A stretch of DNA of 64,000 nt from Actinacidiphila oryziradicis (GCF_005047355.1 NZ_SUMC01000003.1:248001-312000); one strand, 5' to 3'; positions 1-9,362 are shown, numbered from the stretch's first letter. Program-made: numbers and translations. The notes: generated from the letters alone by a model not told the origin.

Positions 1-1
1 C

Positions 2-3000
2 GATCCATGCGGGTCGGGAATGAACCCCATCGTCTGTGAGAATTCCAAAACGGGCACACCCATGTCCGACTGGTTCTCTCCCAACGCCTACGGGAACGTC
101 CAGGGATTCTCCGCCGAGCAGAGCCTCCAGCCCGGCGAGACCATCCACTTCAAGGTCCAGTCCCCGGTCTCGTACCACGTCGAGATCTACCGTCTGGGCT
201 ACTACGGCGGCGACGGCGGGCGCCAGATGTCGACCGCCGCCCAGGCGTCCGCGACCTATGCCGCCAACTTCACCAAGAACGGCACGGCCGGCAGCCCGAT
301 CGACACCACCGTGACCGACGGGGTGGCCGACGGAAAGCCGCTCAACTGCAACTCCGACTCCGCCTCGGGCCTTGTCGACTGCGGCAACTGGCCGGTCACC
401 GCGACCTGGACGGTGCCGAGCGACGCCGTGTCCGGCGTGTACATCGCGAACTTCGACCAGACGGACGGCAATGGCGTGATGCCGTATCCGTTCGTCGTGA
501 AGAGCGAGTCCAGCCACTCCGACATCGTCGTGCAGACCGATGACGAGACCTGGCAGGCCTACAACATGTGGGGCGGCCAGAACCTCTACCAGGGCACCGG
601 GCCCGCGCTCGACGGACGCGCCTACCAGGTCAGCTACAACCGGCCTCTGGACGTCGGCGGTGACAACGGCGTCTTCGGCTCCGAGTTCGAGATGATCTCC
701 TGGCTGGAACAGAACGGCTACGACGTCAGTTATCTGTCCGGCGTTGATGTGTCGACCAAGGGATCACTGCTCCTCAACCACAAGATGTACATGTCCTCGG
801 GCCATGACGAGTACTGGACACAGGACCAGTACGACAACGTCCTGGCGGCCCGCAAGGCCGGGGTCAACGAGTCCTTCTTCAGCGGCAACGAGGCGTTCTG
901 GAAAACCCGCTTCGCACCGAGCATCGACGGCACGAGCACGGCCAACCGGACGCTGGCCGGCTACAAGATGACCAAGATGGAGTTCTCGACACCGGACGGC
1001 ATAGCCGACCCCAGCGGAAAATGGACCGGCACCTTCATGGACCCGGCCAGAACCAACTACGGCGACACCTATGCGCCCGAGAACATCCTCACCGGCTCCA
1101 TGTTCCAGGTGAACGGCTATCGCAGCGACGCGATCACGGTGCCCGGCTCGTACGCCAAGCTGCGGCTGTGGCGCAACACCACGGTCGCGAGCCTGTCCGC
1201 GAGCCAGACCGCCACCTTCCCGACCGGGACGCTCGGCTACGAGTGGGACAGCGACCTGGCCAACAGCACCAGACCGGCCGGTGAGATCGACCTGTCGTCC
1301 ACCACGGTGGACATCACCGACGGCAAGTTCCGCCAGGACTGGGGCAACGTCTACGGCAACGGAACCGCGACGCACAATCTCGTCGAATTCCGCGACCAGG
1401 ACTCCCACGCCCTGGTGTTCGGGGCGGGAACCGTGCAGTGGTCGTGGGGTCTGACCAACGTCCCGACCAGCAACCCCGCCGACACCGTGGTCACCGCTGA
1501 CAAGCGGATGCAGCAGGCGACGGTGAACATCATCGCCGACATGGGCATCCAGCCGCAGACCCTGCAGAGCACCCTCGTCCAGGCGACGGCCTCCACGGAC
1601 ACCACCGGCCCGGCGGTCACCGTGACCAGCCCCGCCTCGGGCATCACCGCCCCGGCGCTCAAGCCGATCAGCATCACCGGCACCGCCACCGACTCCGGCG
1701 GCCAGGTGGCCCGCGTCGAGGTGTCCACCGACGGCGGTACGACCTGGAACGCCGCCACGGGCACCACGTCCTGGAGCTACAACTGGACCCCGGCGACACC
1801 CGGCCCGGCGTCGGTCAAGGTGCGCGCGGTGGACGACAGCATCAACATCGGGGCCGTCACCACCGTCCCGATGGCCGTCGGCCCGCAGGCCTGCCCCTGC
1901 ACCGTCTGGCCGGCCTCGGCCGTGCCCGGCACCGTCAACAGCGGCGACGGCAGCGCGGTGGAGCTCGGTGTGAAGATCCGCACCTCGGTGACCGGGTCGA
2001 TCACCGGTGTCCGCTTCTACAAGTCCCCCAACAACACCGGCACGCACACCGGAAGCCTGTGGAGCGCCTCCGGCCAGCGGCTGGCCACCGGCACCTTCTC
2101 CAACGAGACGGCGTCCGGCTGGCAGCAGATGAACTTCTCCTCGCCGGTGCCGGTGAAGGCCAACACCACCTACGTCGCCTCCTACTTCGCCCCGGGCGGC
2201 GGATACTCCTACGACGGCGGCTACTTCACCGGTCAGGCCGCGGGCCTGGCCCCGCTCACCGCGCTGCAGTCCGGCACCGACGGCGGCAACGGCGTGTACC
2301 ACTACGGCGCGTCGGGCGGCTTCCCGTCCTCGCAGTCGGCCGGCAGCAACTACTGGGTGGACGCGGTGCTGGACACCTCGTCGGCCAGCACGACGCCGCC
2401 CGCGGTCACCACGACCACGCCGCAGTCCGCGGCGACCGGCGTGTCGATCACCAGCCCGGTGTCGGCCGTCTTCAACGAGGGCATCGACTCCACCACACTG
2501 CAGTTCACCGTGAAGGACGCCGCCGGCACCACCGTGCCGGGGAACACCACGGCCGGCTCCGCGAACAGCGTGACCTTCACGCCGTCCACGGAACTGGCGC
2601 TGAACACCACGTACACCGCTTCCGTGCAGGTCGCCGACCTGTGGGGGAACGCGATGGCGGATTCGCACACGTGGACATTCACCACCAGCGCCACACCACC
2701 CGCCGTCACCTGCCCCTGCAGCCTGTGGAACTCCAGCACGGTGCCGGCCACGACCGACGCGACCGGCGACTCCAACTCCCTGGAGCTGGGCACCCGCTTC
2801 AAGTCGGCGGTGGGCGGCTGGGTCACCGGCGTCTCCTTCTACAAGGGCACGGGCAACACCGGCACGCACACCGGCAGCCTGTGGTCCGCCGACGGGACGC
2901 TGCTGGCCACCGGCACCTTCACCAGTGAGACGGCCTCCGGCTGGCAGCAGCTGACCTTCGCCTCCCCGGTGGCCATCGCCGCGGGCACCCCGTACGTGGT

Positions 3001-3568
3001 CTCGTACCACGCCCCGAACGGGAACTACGCGGTCGACGGCGGCTACTTCTCCGGAGCGCACCAGTCCTACCCGCTGACGGCTCCCGCCGACACCAGCGGC
3101 AGCCCCAACGGGCTGTACCACTACGGCACCGACTCGGCCTTCCCGGGCGGCTCCTACGGCTCCGCGAACTACTGGGTCGGCCCGGTCTTCACCGCGACCG
3201 ATCCGGCTTCCGCGCTGTCCGCGAGCACCTCGGAGGTCACCGTGTCCGCCACGGCGGCCGTCCAGACCGCCGACGCCGCCCACCCGCTGGTCACCACGCT
3301 CGCGGCGGGAACGAAGGTGTCGAGCGTGCAGGCGACCGTCACCGTGCTGTCGGGCACGAAGGCGGCCAGGAAGATGCACGTCACCGGCGTCGTCTCGTAC
3401 AACCGGGCCACCCGCGAGGTGTCCGTACATCTGTCGAGTCCGCTGCCGGACGGCACGCGGTTCCTGGTCACGCTCACGGCCAAGGACGCGCACCGCCACA
3501 CGGTGAAGACCCGCAGCTGGACCCTGACCAGTACGACCACCCGCAAGAGCAGGAAGCACTCCGGCTAG
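2..3568 (+). CDS. Secreted multidomain protein: N,N-dimethylformamidase-like domain, Ig-like domains and two DUF4082 modules (5' partial)
   Basis: The frame is open to the left edge, and the codons before the first internal Met (at 20) read like the family's mature part, so the start and signal peptide lie outside. About 1,188 codons remain. By eye, residues 8-530 resemble the N,N-dimethylformamidase beta-subunit-like domain of secreted proteins (motifs IYRLGYYGG, SGHDEYWT, SGNEAFWKTR). Residues 545-625 form a bacterial Ig-like domain, 631-790 a first DUF4082 module, 798-897 a Big_5/SbsA-type Ig domain and 903-1065 a second DUF4082 module. Both modules begin CPC and carry GTHTGSLWSA and ETASGWQQ. 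A basic Ser/Thr tail follows. It probably acts outside the cell on polysaccharide, inferred from architecture and the adjacent glycosyltransferase locus. No enzymatic activity is demonstrated for this domain set. Confidence 0.8.
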   Translation, partial: DPCGSGMNPIVCENSKTGTPMSDWFSPNAYGNVQGFSAEQSLQPGETIHFKVQSPVSYHVEIYRLGYYGGDGGRQMSTAAQASATYAANFTKNGTAGSPIDTTVTDGVADGKPLNCNSDSASGLVDCGNWPVTATWTVPSDAVSGVYIANFDQTDGNGVMPYPFVVKSESSHSDIVVQTDDETWQAYNMWGGQNLYQGTGPALDGRAYQVSYNRPLDVGGDNGVFGSEFEMISWLEQNGYDVSYLSGVDVSTKGSLLLNHKMYMSSGHDEYWTQDQYDNVLAARKAGVNESFFSGNEAFWKTRFAPSIDGTSTANRTLAGYKMTKMEFSTPDGIADPSGKWTGTFMDPARTNYGDTYAPENILTGSMFQVNGYRSDAITVPGSYAKLRLWRNTTVASLSASQTATFPTGTLGYEWDSDLANSTRPAGEIDLSSTTVDITDGKFRQDWGNVYGNGTATHNLVEFRDQDSHALVFGAGTVQWSWGLTNVPTSNPADTVVTADKRMQQATVNIIADMGIQPQTLQSTLVQATASTDTTGPAVTVTSPASGITAPALKPISITGTATDSGGQVARVEVSTDGGTTWNAATGTTSWSYNWTPATPGPASVKVRAVDDSINIGAVTTVPMAVGPQACPCTVWPASAVPGTVNSGDGSAVELGVKIRTSVTGSITGVRFYKSPNNTGTHTGSLWSASGQRLATGTFSNETASGWQQMNFSSPVPVKANTTYVASYFAPGGGYSYDGGYFTGQAAGLAPLTALQSGTDGGNGVYHYGASGGFPSSQSAGSNYWVDAVLDTSSASTTPPAVTTTTPQSAATGVSITSPVSAVFNEGIDSTTLQFTVKDAAGTTVPGNTTAGSANSVTFTPSTELALNTTYTASVQVADLWGNAMADSHTWTFTTSATPPAVTCPCSLWNSSTVPATTDATGDSNSLELGTRFKSAVGGWVTGVSFYKGTGNTGTHTGSLWSADGTLLATGTFTSETASGWQQLTFASPVAIAAGTPYVVSYHAPNGNYAVDGGYFSGAHQSYPLTAPADTSGSPNGLYHYGTDSAFPGGSYGSANYWVGPVFTATDPASALSASTSEVTVSATAAVQTADAAHPLVTTLAAGTKVSSVQATVTVLSGTKAARKMHVTGVVSYNRATREVSVHLSSPLPDGTRFLVTLTAKDAHRHTVKTRSWTLTSTTTRKSRKHSG

Positions 3569-3574
3569 GAGTGT

Positions 3575-3621
3575 GCTGAAGGCCTGGGCCGGACACCGGG
3601 AGCCCGGCACAGGTCTTCAGC
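3575..3621. terminator. Imperfect hairpin after the secreted DUF4082 gene
   Basis: GCTGAAGGCCTG at 3575-3586 pairs with CAGGTCTTCAGC at 3610-3621, 12-bp arms with one mismatch. It begins 7 bp after the stop codon. No U tract follows, as is usual for actinomycete terminators. Confidence 0.5.
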
Positions 3622-3660
3622 GCGCTCCCGGGCGTATCCACCCGTACCCACCGGTGCGGA

Positions 3661-3701
3661 CCGGGGGAGGCGGCCTGGCAGGACCGGGCCGCCTCCCCCG
3701 G
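3661..3701. terminator. Strong 15-bp-stem hairpin
   Basis: A perfect 15-bp GC-only inverted repeat has arms at 3661-3675 and 3687-3701 and an 11-nt loop. It lies 27 bp before the start of the next glycosyltransferase, so it probably ends transcription from the upstream gene and insulates the glycosyltransferase. Confidence 0.6.
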
Positions 3702-3727
3702 GGCCACCGGGGATTGGCATCTCACTG

Positions 3728-4774
3728 ATGAGCACCGTCAGCGTCGTGATTCCCTGCTACAAGTACGGCCATTTCCTGACCGATTGCGTGCGCAGCGTCC
3801 TGGACGAGCAGGAGGGCCCGGACGTCCGGGTTCTGATCATCGACGACGCTTCGCCCGACGACTCGGCGGAGACCGCGCACAAGCTGGCGGCCTCCGACCC
3901 GCGGATCGAAGTCCGCGTCCACGAGCGGAACAAGGGCCATATCGCCACCTACAACGAGGGCCTGCTGGAATGGGCCGACGGTGACTACGTCACCCTGCTG
4001 TCCGCGGACGACCGGCTGGTCCCGGGCGCGCTGGTACGTGCCGCCGCTCTGCTGGACGCCCATCCGGAGGCCGGGTTCGCCTACGGCCGGCCGCTGCGCT
4101 TCCAGCACGGCGGGCCGCTGCCGAAGGCCCGTACCCGCGGCACGGGCTCGGTCGTCTACCCCGGGCAGTGGTGGCTGGAGCGACGATTCCGTGAGGCCAC
4201 CGGATGCATCACCTCGCCCGAGGTCGTGGTGCGGACCAGTCTGCAGCGGGAGGTGGGCGGCTACGACCCCGCGCTGCCCCACGCCGGCGACATCGAGATG
4301 TGGATGCGGCTGGCGTCCCATGCCGACGTCGGCTACGTGAAAGGCGCGGACCAGGCCTTCTACCGCGTCCACGGCGGCAACATGTCCACCGTGGACTTCG
4401 GCGGGCAGCTCGACGACCTGCGGCAGCGCCTGATCGCCTACGAGTCCGTACTCGACAAGTGCGCCGGCCGGATCCCGGACGCCGAGCGGCTGTCGGCCGC
4501 GGTGCACACCCGGCTCGCCCGCTTCGCGCTGCGCCGGGCCTACCGCGCCTACGACCGCGGGCGCACGGACGCGGTCCCGGTCGACGAGCTCGTCGCGTTC
4601 GCCCGGGAGTGCCTGCCAGGCTTCGCGGCGCTTCCCGAGTACCGGGCGCTGAGGCTGCGGCAGCGCGTCGGAGCGAAGGCGATGCCGTACCTTCAGCCGC
4701 TGGTGCTGTCCGCGGTGGCCGAGCGAGGACGCGAGTGGCTGTGGTGGGAGTCCTGGAAGCGGCGCGGTATCTGA
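3728..4774 (+). CDS. Family 2 glycosyltransferase
   Basis: 348 aa. It is a GT-A-fold enzyme that would transfer a sugar from a nucleotide sugar at the inner membrane face. The N terminus VSVVIPCYKYGHF starts the nucleotide-binding strand, VLIIDDASPDDS follows, and SADD at residues 92-95 is the DxD-like metal/nucleotide motif. GDIEMWMRLAS near residue 185 is the usual acceptor/catalytic-base region. The C-terminal 120 residues are a helical, Arg-rich extension that may contact the membrane or a partner. The start ATG lies 26 bp beyond a strong hairpin. The gene faces a wzz-like gene convergently (17-bp gap). Its sugar specificity cannot be read from sequence. Confidence 0.88.
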   Translation: MSTVSVVIPCYKYGHFLTDCVRSVLDEQEGPDVRVLIIDDASPDDSAETAHKLAASDPRIEVRVHERNKGHIATYNEGLLEWADGDYVTLLSADDRLVPGALVRAAALLDAHPEAGFAYGRPLRFQHGGPLPKARTRGTGSVVYPGQWWLERRFREATGCITSPEVVVRTSLQREVGGYDPALPHAGDIEMWMRLASHADVGYVKGADQAFYRVHGGNMSTVDFGGQLDDLRQRLIAYESVLDKCAGRIPDAERLSAAVHTRLARFALRRAYRAYDRGRTDAVPVDELVAFARECLPGFAALPEYRALRLRQRVGAKAMPYLQPLVLSAVAERGREWLWWESWKRRGI

Positions 4775-4791
4775 TGCGCCGTCCACTGCCC

Positions 4792-5466
4792 TCAGCGGGA
4801 GACCGGAACCGGGAGCCGCTCCGGCGCGTGCCGTCGGCGGGGGCCCTGGGCGTTCCGCCGCCGGTACAGCATCAGCCGGTCGGTCCACAGGGCGGCCAGC
4901 AGTCCGCCGAGGCCGCCCAGCAGCGCCACACCGGCCAGCGCGCGGCTCTTCACACCCTGCACCAGGGCGGCGCTCGGCGGCACCAGGACGGTCGCGGTGA
5001 TCCGCGACGCGGCCGGGATCTTCTGCGCCGCCTGCACATCGTTCACGTTCTGGGTGTAGGCCGCGACGACCCGCCGGACCATCGTGTCGGCCAGGGTTGG
5101 GTCGGACTGCTGCGCCTGGATCTGCAACGAGGGGATCAGGTAGCGCGGGGTCGCGCTGGTGCCGCTGTTGCGCGGGATCAGCTGGTAGGTGCCGCGGACA
5201 CCCGCGGCCTCCAACTCCCGGTGCCCGTCCGGCGACTGAAGCTGCTGGATGACTCCGTAGGACACCACGGCCAGCGGCGGTTGCAGATTGGCCAGCTGGT
5301 TCGGCTGGTTCCCGGTCGCCGGCGGCTTGAGCACCACCACCGCCGAGCTCAGGTACTGCGGGGTCGGGCGCACCACGTGATAGCCCCCGGCGGCAGTCAG
5401 AAGCATCGCCAGCACGAGCACATACCAGCGGCGCAGCAATGCGTCGGCGACCTCACCAGGCGACAC
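4792..5466 (-). CDS. Wzz-type chain-length determinant / capsular polysaccharide biosynthesis protein
   Basis: 224 aa from a GTG start preceded by GGAAGGAA. Residues 13-32 (RWYVLVLAMLLTAAGGY) form a first membrane segment after a short cytosolic lead, as in Wzz proteins. The central part is extracytoplasmic, and a second membrane segment lies near residue 180 (ALAGVALLGGLGGLLAALW), followed by a short basic tail. Polysaccharide co-polymerases of this type set chain length or couple polymerisation to export. It starts 128 bp from the divergent Wzz-Wzy fusion gene, and this spacer must hold both promoters. It is the smallest of three Wzz-like proteins in the locus and is poorly conserved. Confidence 0.75.
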   Translation of the reverse strand: MSPGEVADALLRRWYVLVLAMLLTAAGGYHVVRPTPQYLSSAVVVLKPPATGNQPNQLANLQPPLAVVSYGVIQQLQSPDGHRELEAAGVRGTYQLIPRNSGTSATPRYLIPSLQIQAQQSDPTLADTMVRRVVAAYTQNVNDVQAAQKIPAASRITATVLVPPSAALVQGVKSRALAGVALLGGLGGLLAALWTDRLMLYRRRNAQGPRRRHAPERLPVPVSR

Positions 5467-5594
5467 GCGGATTCCTTCCGTCTACACCGATACTCGCAGG
5501 ACGTGGGGCAAGCCGCCACCGAATCCTCACACGCCCTATGCTTTCCCGGGGCACGGAGCGCTCGGTCGCACATGCCGGCCCGGGGGGAGGGTTC

Positions 5595-7619
5595 GTGAGC
5601 CTCAATGAGATCTTGGGCATATTGCGCAGGCGTTGGTACTTCATGGTGCCGATCACCCTGCTCAGTCTCCTGGCGGGCGGGTATCTGTACGAGACGATCC
5701 CGGTGTCGTACCAGTCGCAGAGTTCCATCGCACTGCTCGACTCCACGGCCGTCGCCCGGCTGGCCCCGACCTTCGGCAACCCCATCTCGAACGCGGGCGG
5801 TTCACTGATCGTCACGGCCGACGTGCTGATCAGGGCGCTGGTGTCGAACGAGGCGGCCCAGGACCTGCAGTCGCGCGGGGTCACCGACCGGTACACGGCC
5901 GGGTTCGCGAACGACTCGTCGAGCCCACTGCTGGCCCTGTCCGTCACCGGGACCGACCGGGCGAAGGTGCACCGGGAGACCAACACCCTCACCGCCTTCG
6001 CCGGCGAGCAGTTGAAGGCGCTCCAGGCCGCCTCCAAGGTCCCGTCGACGTACTTCGTCCAGACCGCGCAGGTGGTCCTGCCGCAGACGCCGGTTTCGCA
6101 GTCCAAGAGCCGTTATCAGGACATCGCGGCCGTCCTCATCTCCGGGATGGTCGGCGCGTTCATGCTGTCGATCCTGGCCGAGGGCGTGAACGTCGTCCGG
6201 CGCCGGAGCCGTGCCCTCAGGACCGGTGAACCGCTGCCGCTGCCCGCCCCCCTGGAGACCGGGGGTTTTCTGCGGCGGAGAGTGGACGCCACCAGCATCC
6301 TCACCGTCTACCTGGCGCTGGCCTTCTTCATCCCCTCCAACCTCGCCCTGCCCGCGCTCGGCGGCGTCGGCACACCGGCCAACGTCTTCGCGCTGCTGGG
6401 GCTGCTCTGGTACCTGGCGACGTGGCTCGGTGGCCGGATCCGCCCGGCTCCGGGGACCAGGCTGCCACGGGTGGCGATGTGCCTGCTCGCCACGGCGGTG
6501 CTGCTGTCGTACATCGCGGACGCGACCCGGATGAGTTCGCACGAGGAGGTCCTCGGCGCCGACCGGGGGCTCATCGGGCTGGTCGTGTGGGTGTCGCTGG
6601 TGGTCCTGACCTCGGCGGCGATCCAGGAGCGCAGCCGGCTGGACGTCCTGATGCGCCGGGTCATCGTGATGGGGACCATCGTGGCCGCCATCGGCTACTA
6701 CGACTTCTTCTTCGCGACCAACATCGCCGACTCCATCCACATCCCCGGCCTCCAGACGAGCGTCGCCCAGGTCACGGCCATGGACCGCGGCTCCTTCACC
6801 CGGCCGCGTTCCACCACGGCCCAGCCGCTGGAGTTCGGCGGCATGCTGGCGATCCTGGTGCCGTTCGCCATTCAGCAGGCGCTCGACCCGGTACGCCGGC
6901 ACCTTCGCGTGCACCGCCGCTGGGGGCCCGTCGTGATCATGGCCGGCGCTCTGCCGCTGACCGTGTCGCGGACCTCCGTCATCGGCATCCTCATCATCGC
7001 CCTGATCATGGTGCCCCGCTGGAAGCCGCAGCGGCGCTGGACCGCGATCGGCCTGATGGTGACGGCCGTGGGCGGCTTCAAGGTGATCATCCCCGGCCTG
7101 ATCGGGACCATCACCACGCTGTTCGCCACTTTCCTGTCCAACTCCGACAGCAGCACCCAGGCCCGTACCGTGAAGTACAGCGAGATCATCCCCTATCTGT
7201 CCGAACACCCCCTGTTCGGGCAGGGGTTCGGGACCTTCACGCCCGACCTGTACTTCTTCACGGACAACCAGTACATGCTGACGCTGGCCGAGATGGGCGT
7301 CCTGGGGCTCATCGCGCTGCTCACCCTCTACGTCACCGGGATCCACACCGGCGGTGCCATCCGCCGGCTGGCCCGTACCGACTCCGACCGTGAGCTGGGG
7401 CAGGCGTTCTTCGCCTCGTCGCTGGTGGCGCTCGTCATCAGCGCCACTTTCGACGCCCTCAGCTTCCCCATGTTCGCGGGGATGTTCTTCCTGACGCTGG
7501 GCGCCGGGGGCAGCTATCTCGGCTTCGTCCGACGCGATTCGCAGGAGACCGCCGCCGCGGCGACGACCGTCGCCGTGCCCGTGCGGCGAGTGGCCGAACC
7601 CCAACCCGTGGAGTCCTGA
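5595..7619 (+). CDS. Fusion of Wzz-type chain-length domain with O-antigen ligase/Wzy-like polymerase
   Basis: 674 aa. I chose GTG 5595 because GGGGGAGG at 5583-5590 sits just upstream and the product then begins SLNEILGILRRRWYFMVPI, as in Wzz proteins. The open frame runs further upstream but lacks family character there. Residues 1-200 are a Wzz domain with membrane segments at about 15-34 and 177-197 and the YQSQSSIALL block after the first. From residue 236 onward there are about ten hydrophobic segments and the Wzy_C/WaaL-like signature SRTSVIGIL...EHPLFGQGFGTFTPD...DNQYMLTLAEMGVLG. It should polymerise or ligate lipid-linked repeat units outside the membrane while its own Wzz part controls length. 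The stop overlaps the next gene start (TGATG), indicating coupling. Confidence 0.85.
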   Translation: MSLNEILGILRRRWYFMVPITLLSLLAGGYLYETIPVSYQSQSSIALLDSTAVARLAPTFGNPISNAGGSLIVTADVLIRALVSNEAAQDLQSRGVTDRYTAGFANDSSSPLLALSVTGTDRAKVHRETNTLTAFAGEQLKALQAASKVPSTYFVQTAQVVLPQTPVSQSKSRYQDIAAVLISGMVGAFMLSILAEGVNVVRRRSRALRTGEPLPLPAPLETGGFLRRRVDATSILTVYLALAFFIPSNLALPALGGVGTPANVFALLGLLWYLATWLGGRIRPAPGTRLPRVAMCLLATAVLLSYIADATRMSSHEEVLGADRGLIGLVVWVSLVVLTSAAIQERSRLDVLMRRVIVMGTIVAAIGYYDFFFATNIADSIHIPGLQTSVAQVTAMDRGSFTRPRSTTAQPLEFGGMLAILVPFAIQQALDPVRRHLRVHRRWGPVVIMAGALPLTVSRTSVIGILIIALIMVPRWKPQRRWTAIGLMVTAVGGFKVIIPGLIGTITTLFATFLSNSDSSTQARTVKYSEIIPYLSEHPLFGQGFGTFTPDLYFFTDNQYMLTLAEMGVLGLIALLTLYVTGIHTGGAIRRLARTDSDRELGQAFFASSLVALVISATFDALSFPMFAGMFFLTLGAGGSYLGFVRRDSQETAAAATTVAVPVRRVAEPQPVES

Positions 7620-8575
7620 TGCCCCGCCACACCGAGGCCGCGCACACCGGCCCCGTCGCCGTCCTCGTCGTCACCTGGAACAGTGCCGCTGTGCTTCCGG
7701 GGCTCCTCGCCTCGCTCACGGAGGGCATGGCCGGGCTCGACTGGCGTCTCGTCGTCGCCGACAACGACTCGGCCGACGGCACCCCCGAGTTGGTGCGCTC
7801 TCTCGCCCCCGATGCCACACTCGTACCGACCGGCCGCAACGCCGGGTACGCCGCCGGTGTCAACGCGGCCCTGCGCGCCGCCGCGCGGTGGAACGGCGGC
7901 TACCGGGCGGCCCTGGTGTGCAACCCCGACATCCGGATGCGGCCGGGATGCGCCGGGATCCTTGTGGCCGCGCTCGGCACCGCCGCACCCGACGGCACCC
8001 GCGTGGGGATCAGCGTTCCCCTTCTGTACGAGGAGGACCAGCGCACCCTCGTCCACTCGCTGCGCCGCGAGTCGAGTGTGACCCGGGCGCTCGGCGAGGC
8101 GGTCCTGGGCAACCGCAGGGCCGGCCGGTTCCCGCGCTGGAGCGAACTGGTCACCGACCCGGCCGCGTACGCGCAGCGCACCTGCGCGGACTGGGCGACC
8201 GGGGCCCTGATGGCGCTGTCGGGGGACTGCCTGGATGCCTGCGGTCCGTGGGACGAGTCGTTCTTCCTGTACTCGGAGGAGACCGAATACTGCCTGCGTG
8301 CCCGGGACCACGGCTACGTCACCCGGCTGGCGCCCGAGACCGCAGCCGTCCATCTCGGCGGCGACTCCAAGGTCTCGCCCCGCCTGTGGACCCTGCTGAC
8401 CCTCAACCGGGTCCGGCTCTACCGGCGCAGGCACTCGGCCGTGGCGACCGCCGCGTTCCGGGCGGCCGTTCTGCTGCGGGAGACCTCGCGGGCCGCGCTG
8501 GGCAGGGCGGCGAGCCGGGCGGCGGCGGCCGCTCTGCTCAGGCCTTCCGCTCTGCGGGCGACGCCGGGTCCGTGA
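7619..8575 (+). CDS. Family 2 glycosyltransferase (rhamnosyltransferase-like)
   Basis: 318 aa. It is translationally coupled to the preceding polymerase gene by a TGATG overlap. VAVLVVTWNSAAVLPG and VVADNDSADGT are the first GT2 motifs, GRNAGYAAGVN follows, and NPDIRM occupies the DxD position. WATGALMALSGDCLDACG and FFLYSEETEYCLRARDHG give the acceptor/base segment typical of WbbL-type enzymes. Rhamnose specificity is an analogy only. The last 38 bp overlap the 3' end of the convergent glycosyltransferase gene, so the two mRNAs are complementary at their ends. Confidence 0.87.
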   Translation: MPRHTEAAHTGPVAVLVVTWNSAAVLPGLLASLTEGMAGLDWRLVVADNDSADGTPELVRSLAPDATLVPTGRNAGYAAGVNAALRAAARWNGGYRAALVCNPDIRMRPGCAGILVAALGTAAPDGTRVGISVPLLYEEDQRTLVHSLRRESSVTRALGEAVLGNRRAGRFPRWSELVTDPAAYAQRTCADWATGALMALSGDCLDACGPWDESFFLYSEETEYCLRARDHGYVTRLAPETAAVHLGGDSKVSPRLWTLLTLNRVRLYRRRHSAVATAAFRAAVLLRETSRAALGRAASRAAAAALLRPSALRATPGP

Positions 8576-9362
8576 GCTGCCACTCGGTGTAGAAGCTCGC
8601 CGGGTTCACCAGGTAGCGGACGGTGGGCCACGGCACATGCCGTACTTCGTGCCGCCGGCTGTAGCGGCGGATCAGCTCCCAGTCCTCGCGGGGCAGGACG
8701 TCGGGGGTGCGGTGCAGCCGGCTGAAGTGCAGGGCGCGATCGCGGCGCGCCACGAAGGCGTTGGTGTCCAGGAAGGCCTCGTGGGCGGACCTGCGGCGGT
8801 CGAACGGCACCGACAGGATGTCCAGCTCGCCCCCGCCGGGCAGCACCCGGCGCAGGGCCGTATAGACGCCCTCGGGGCCCCCGGGCGCCTCCAGCACCGC
8901 CAGCGCCCGCTCGAGATGGCCGGGCTCCCACAGATTGTCGTCGTCCAGGAAGGCCACATAGCGCGACCGGGTCAGCCGGATCCCCACATTGCGCACGACG
9001 CCCGCGGTGCCCGTGTTCCGTGCCAGCGACACGGCGAACAGCCGCGGGTCCTGCGGCAGTACGGGCAGGCCCGCGCCGTCGTCGACGACGATGACGACCT
9101 GGTCCCGTACGGTCTGCTCCAGGGCGGAGCGCACGGCCGCGCGCAGGGCGTCGGGGCGCCGGTGCGTGGCGATCACCGTGGCGACCAGGGCGGCGGGGAT
9201 CTGCTCGCGTACGGCGGCGAGCCGCTTCGTCTCGGCGTTCTCGAAGCGGCGCAGCCGCAGGGCGGAGCCCGCCAGCACGACCTTGTTCCTGGCCTCGAAG
9301 AGCACGAGCCAGCCGAAGGTCCGCTTGAGCAGTTCCCAGGGGGCTCGCGCGATACGTCGCAT
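8538..9362 (-). CDS. Family 2 glycosyltransferase
   Basis: 274 aa. The first 55 residues are a basic amphipathic lead (RRIARAPWELLKRTFGW) that may sit on the membrane. The GT-A domain then begins VATVIATHRRPDALRAAV, followed by VIVVDDGAG, FLDDDNLWEP (metal/nucleotide motif) and REDWELIRRYS. The gene lies 33 bp after the beta-helix lipoprotein gene and is the last member of the minus-strand polysaccharide run. Its 3' end overlaps the plus-strand glycosyltransferase by 38 bp. Donor and acceptor are unknown. Confidence 0.85.
   Translation of the reverse strand: MRRIARAPWELLKRTFGWLVLFEARNKVVLAGSALRLRRFENAETKRLAAVREQIPAALVATVIATHRRPDALRAAVRSALEQTVRDQVVIVVDDGAGLPVLPQDPRLFAVSLARNTGTAGVVRNVGIRLTRSRYVAFLDDDNLWEPGHLERALAVLEAPGGPEGVYTALRRVLPGGGELDILSVPFDRRRSAHEAFLDTNAFVARRDRALHFSRLHRTPDVLPREDWELIRRYSRRHEVRHVPWPTVRYLVNPASFYTEWQLTDPASPAERKA

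Noticed and set aside
764..3610. 948-codon minus-strand open frame
   Set aside because: It is antisense to the secreted DUF4082 protein; Arg/Gly/Ala-rich composition is typical of shadow frames in high-GC DNA.
3661..3701. Small structured RNA or riboswitch before the glycosyltransferase
   Set aside because: Only a single simple hairpin is present, without conserved riboswitch features; a terminator explains it.
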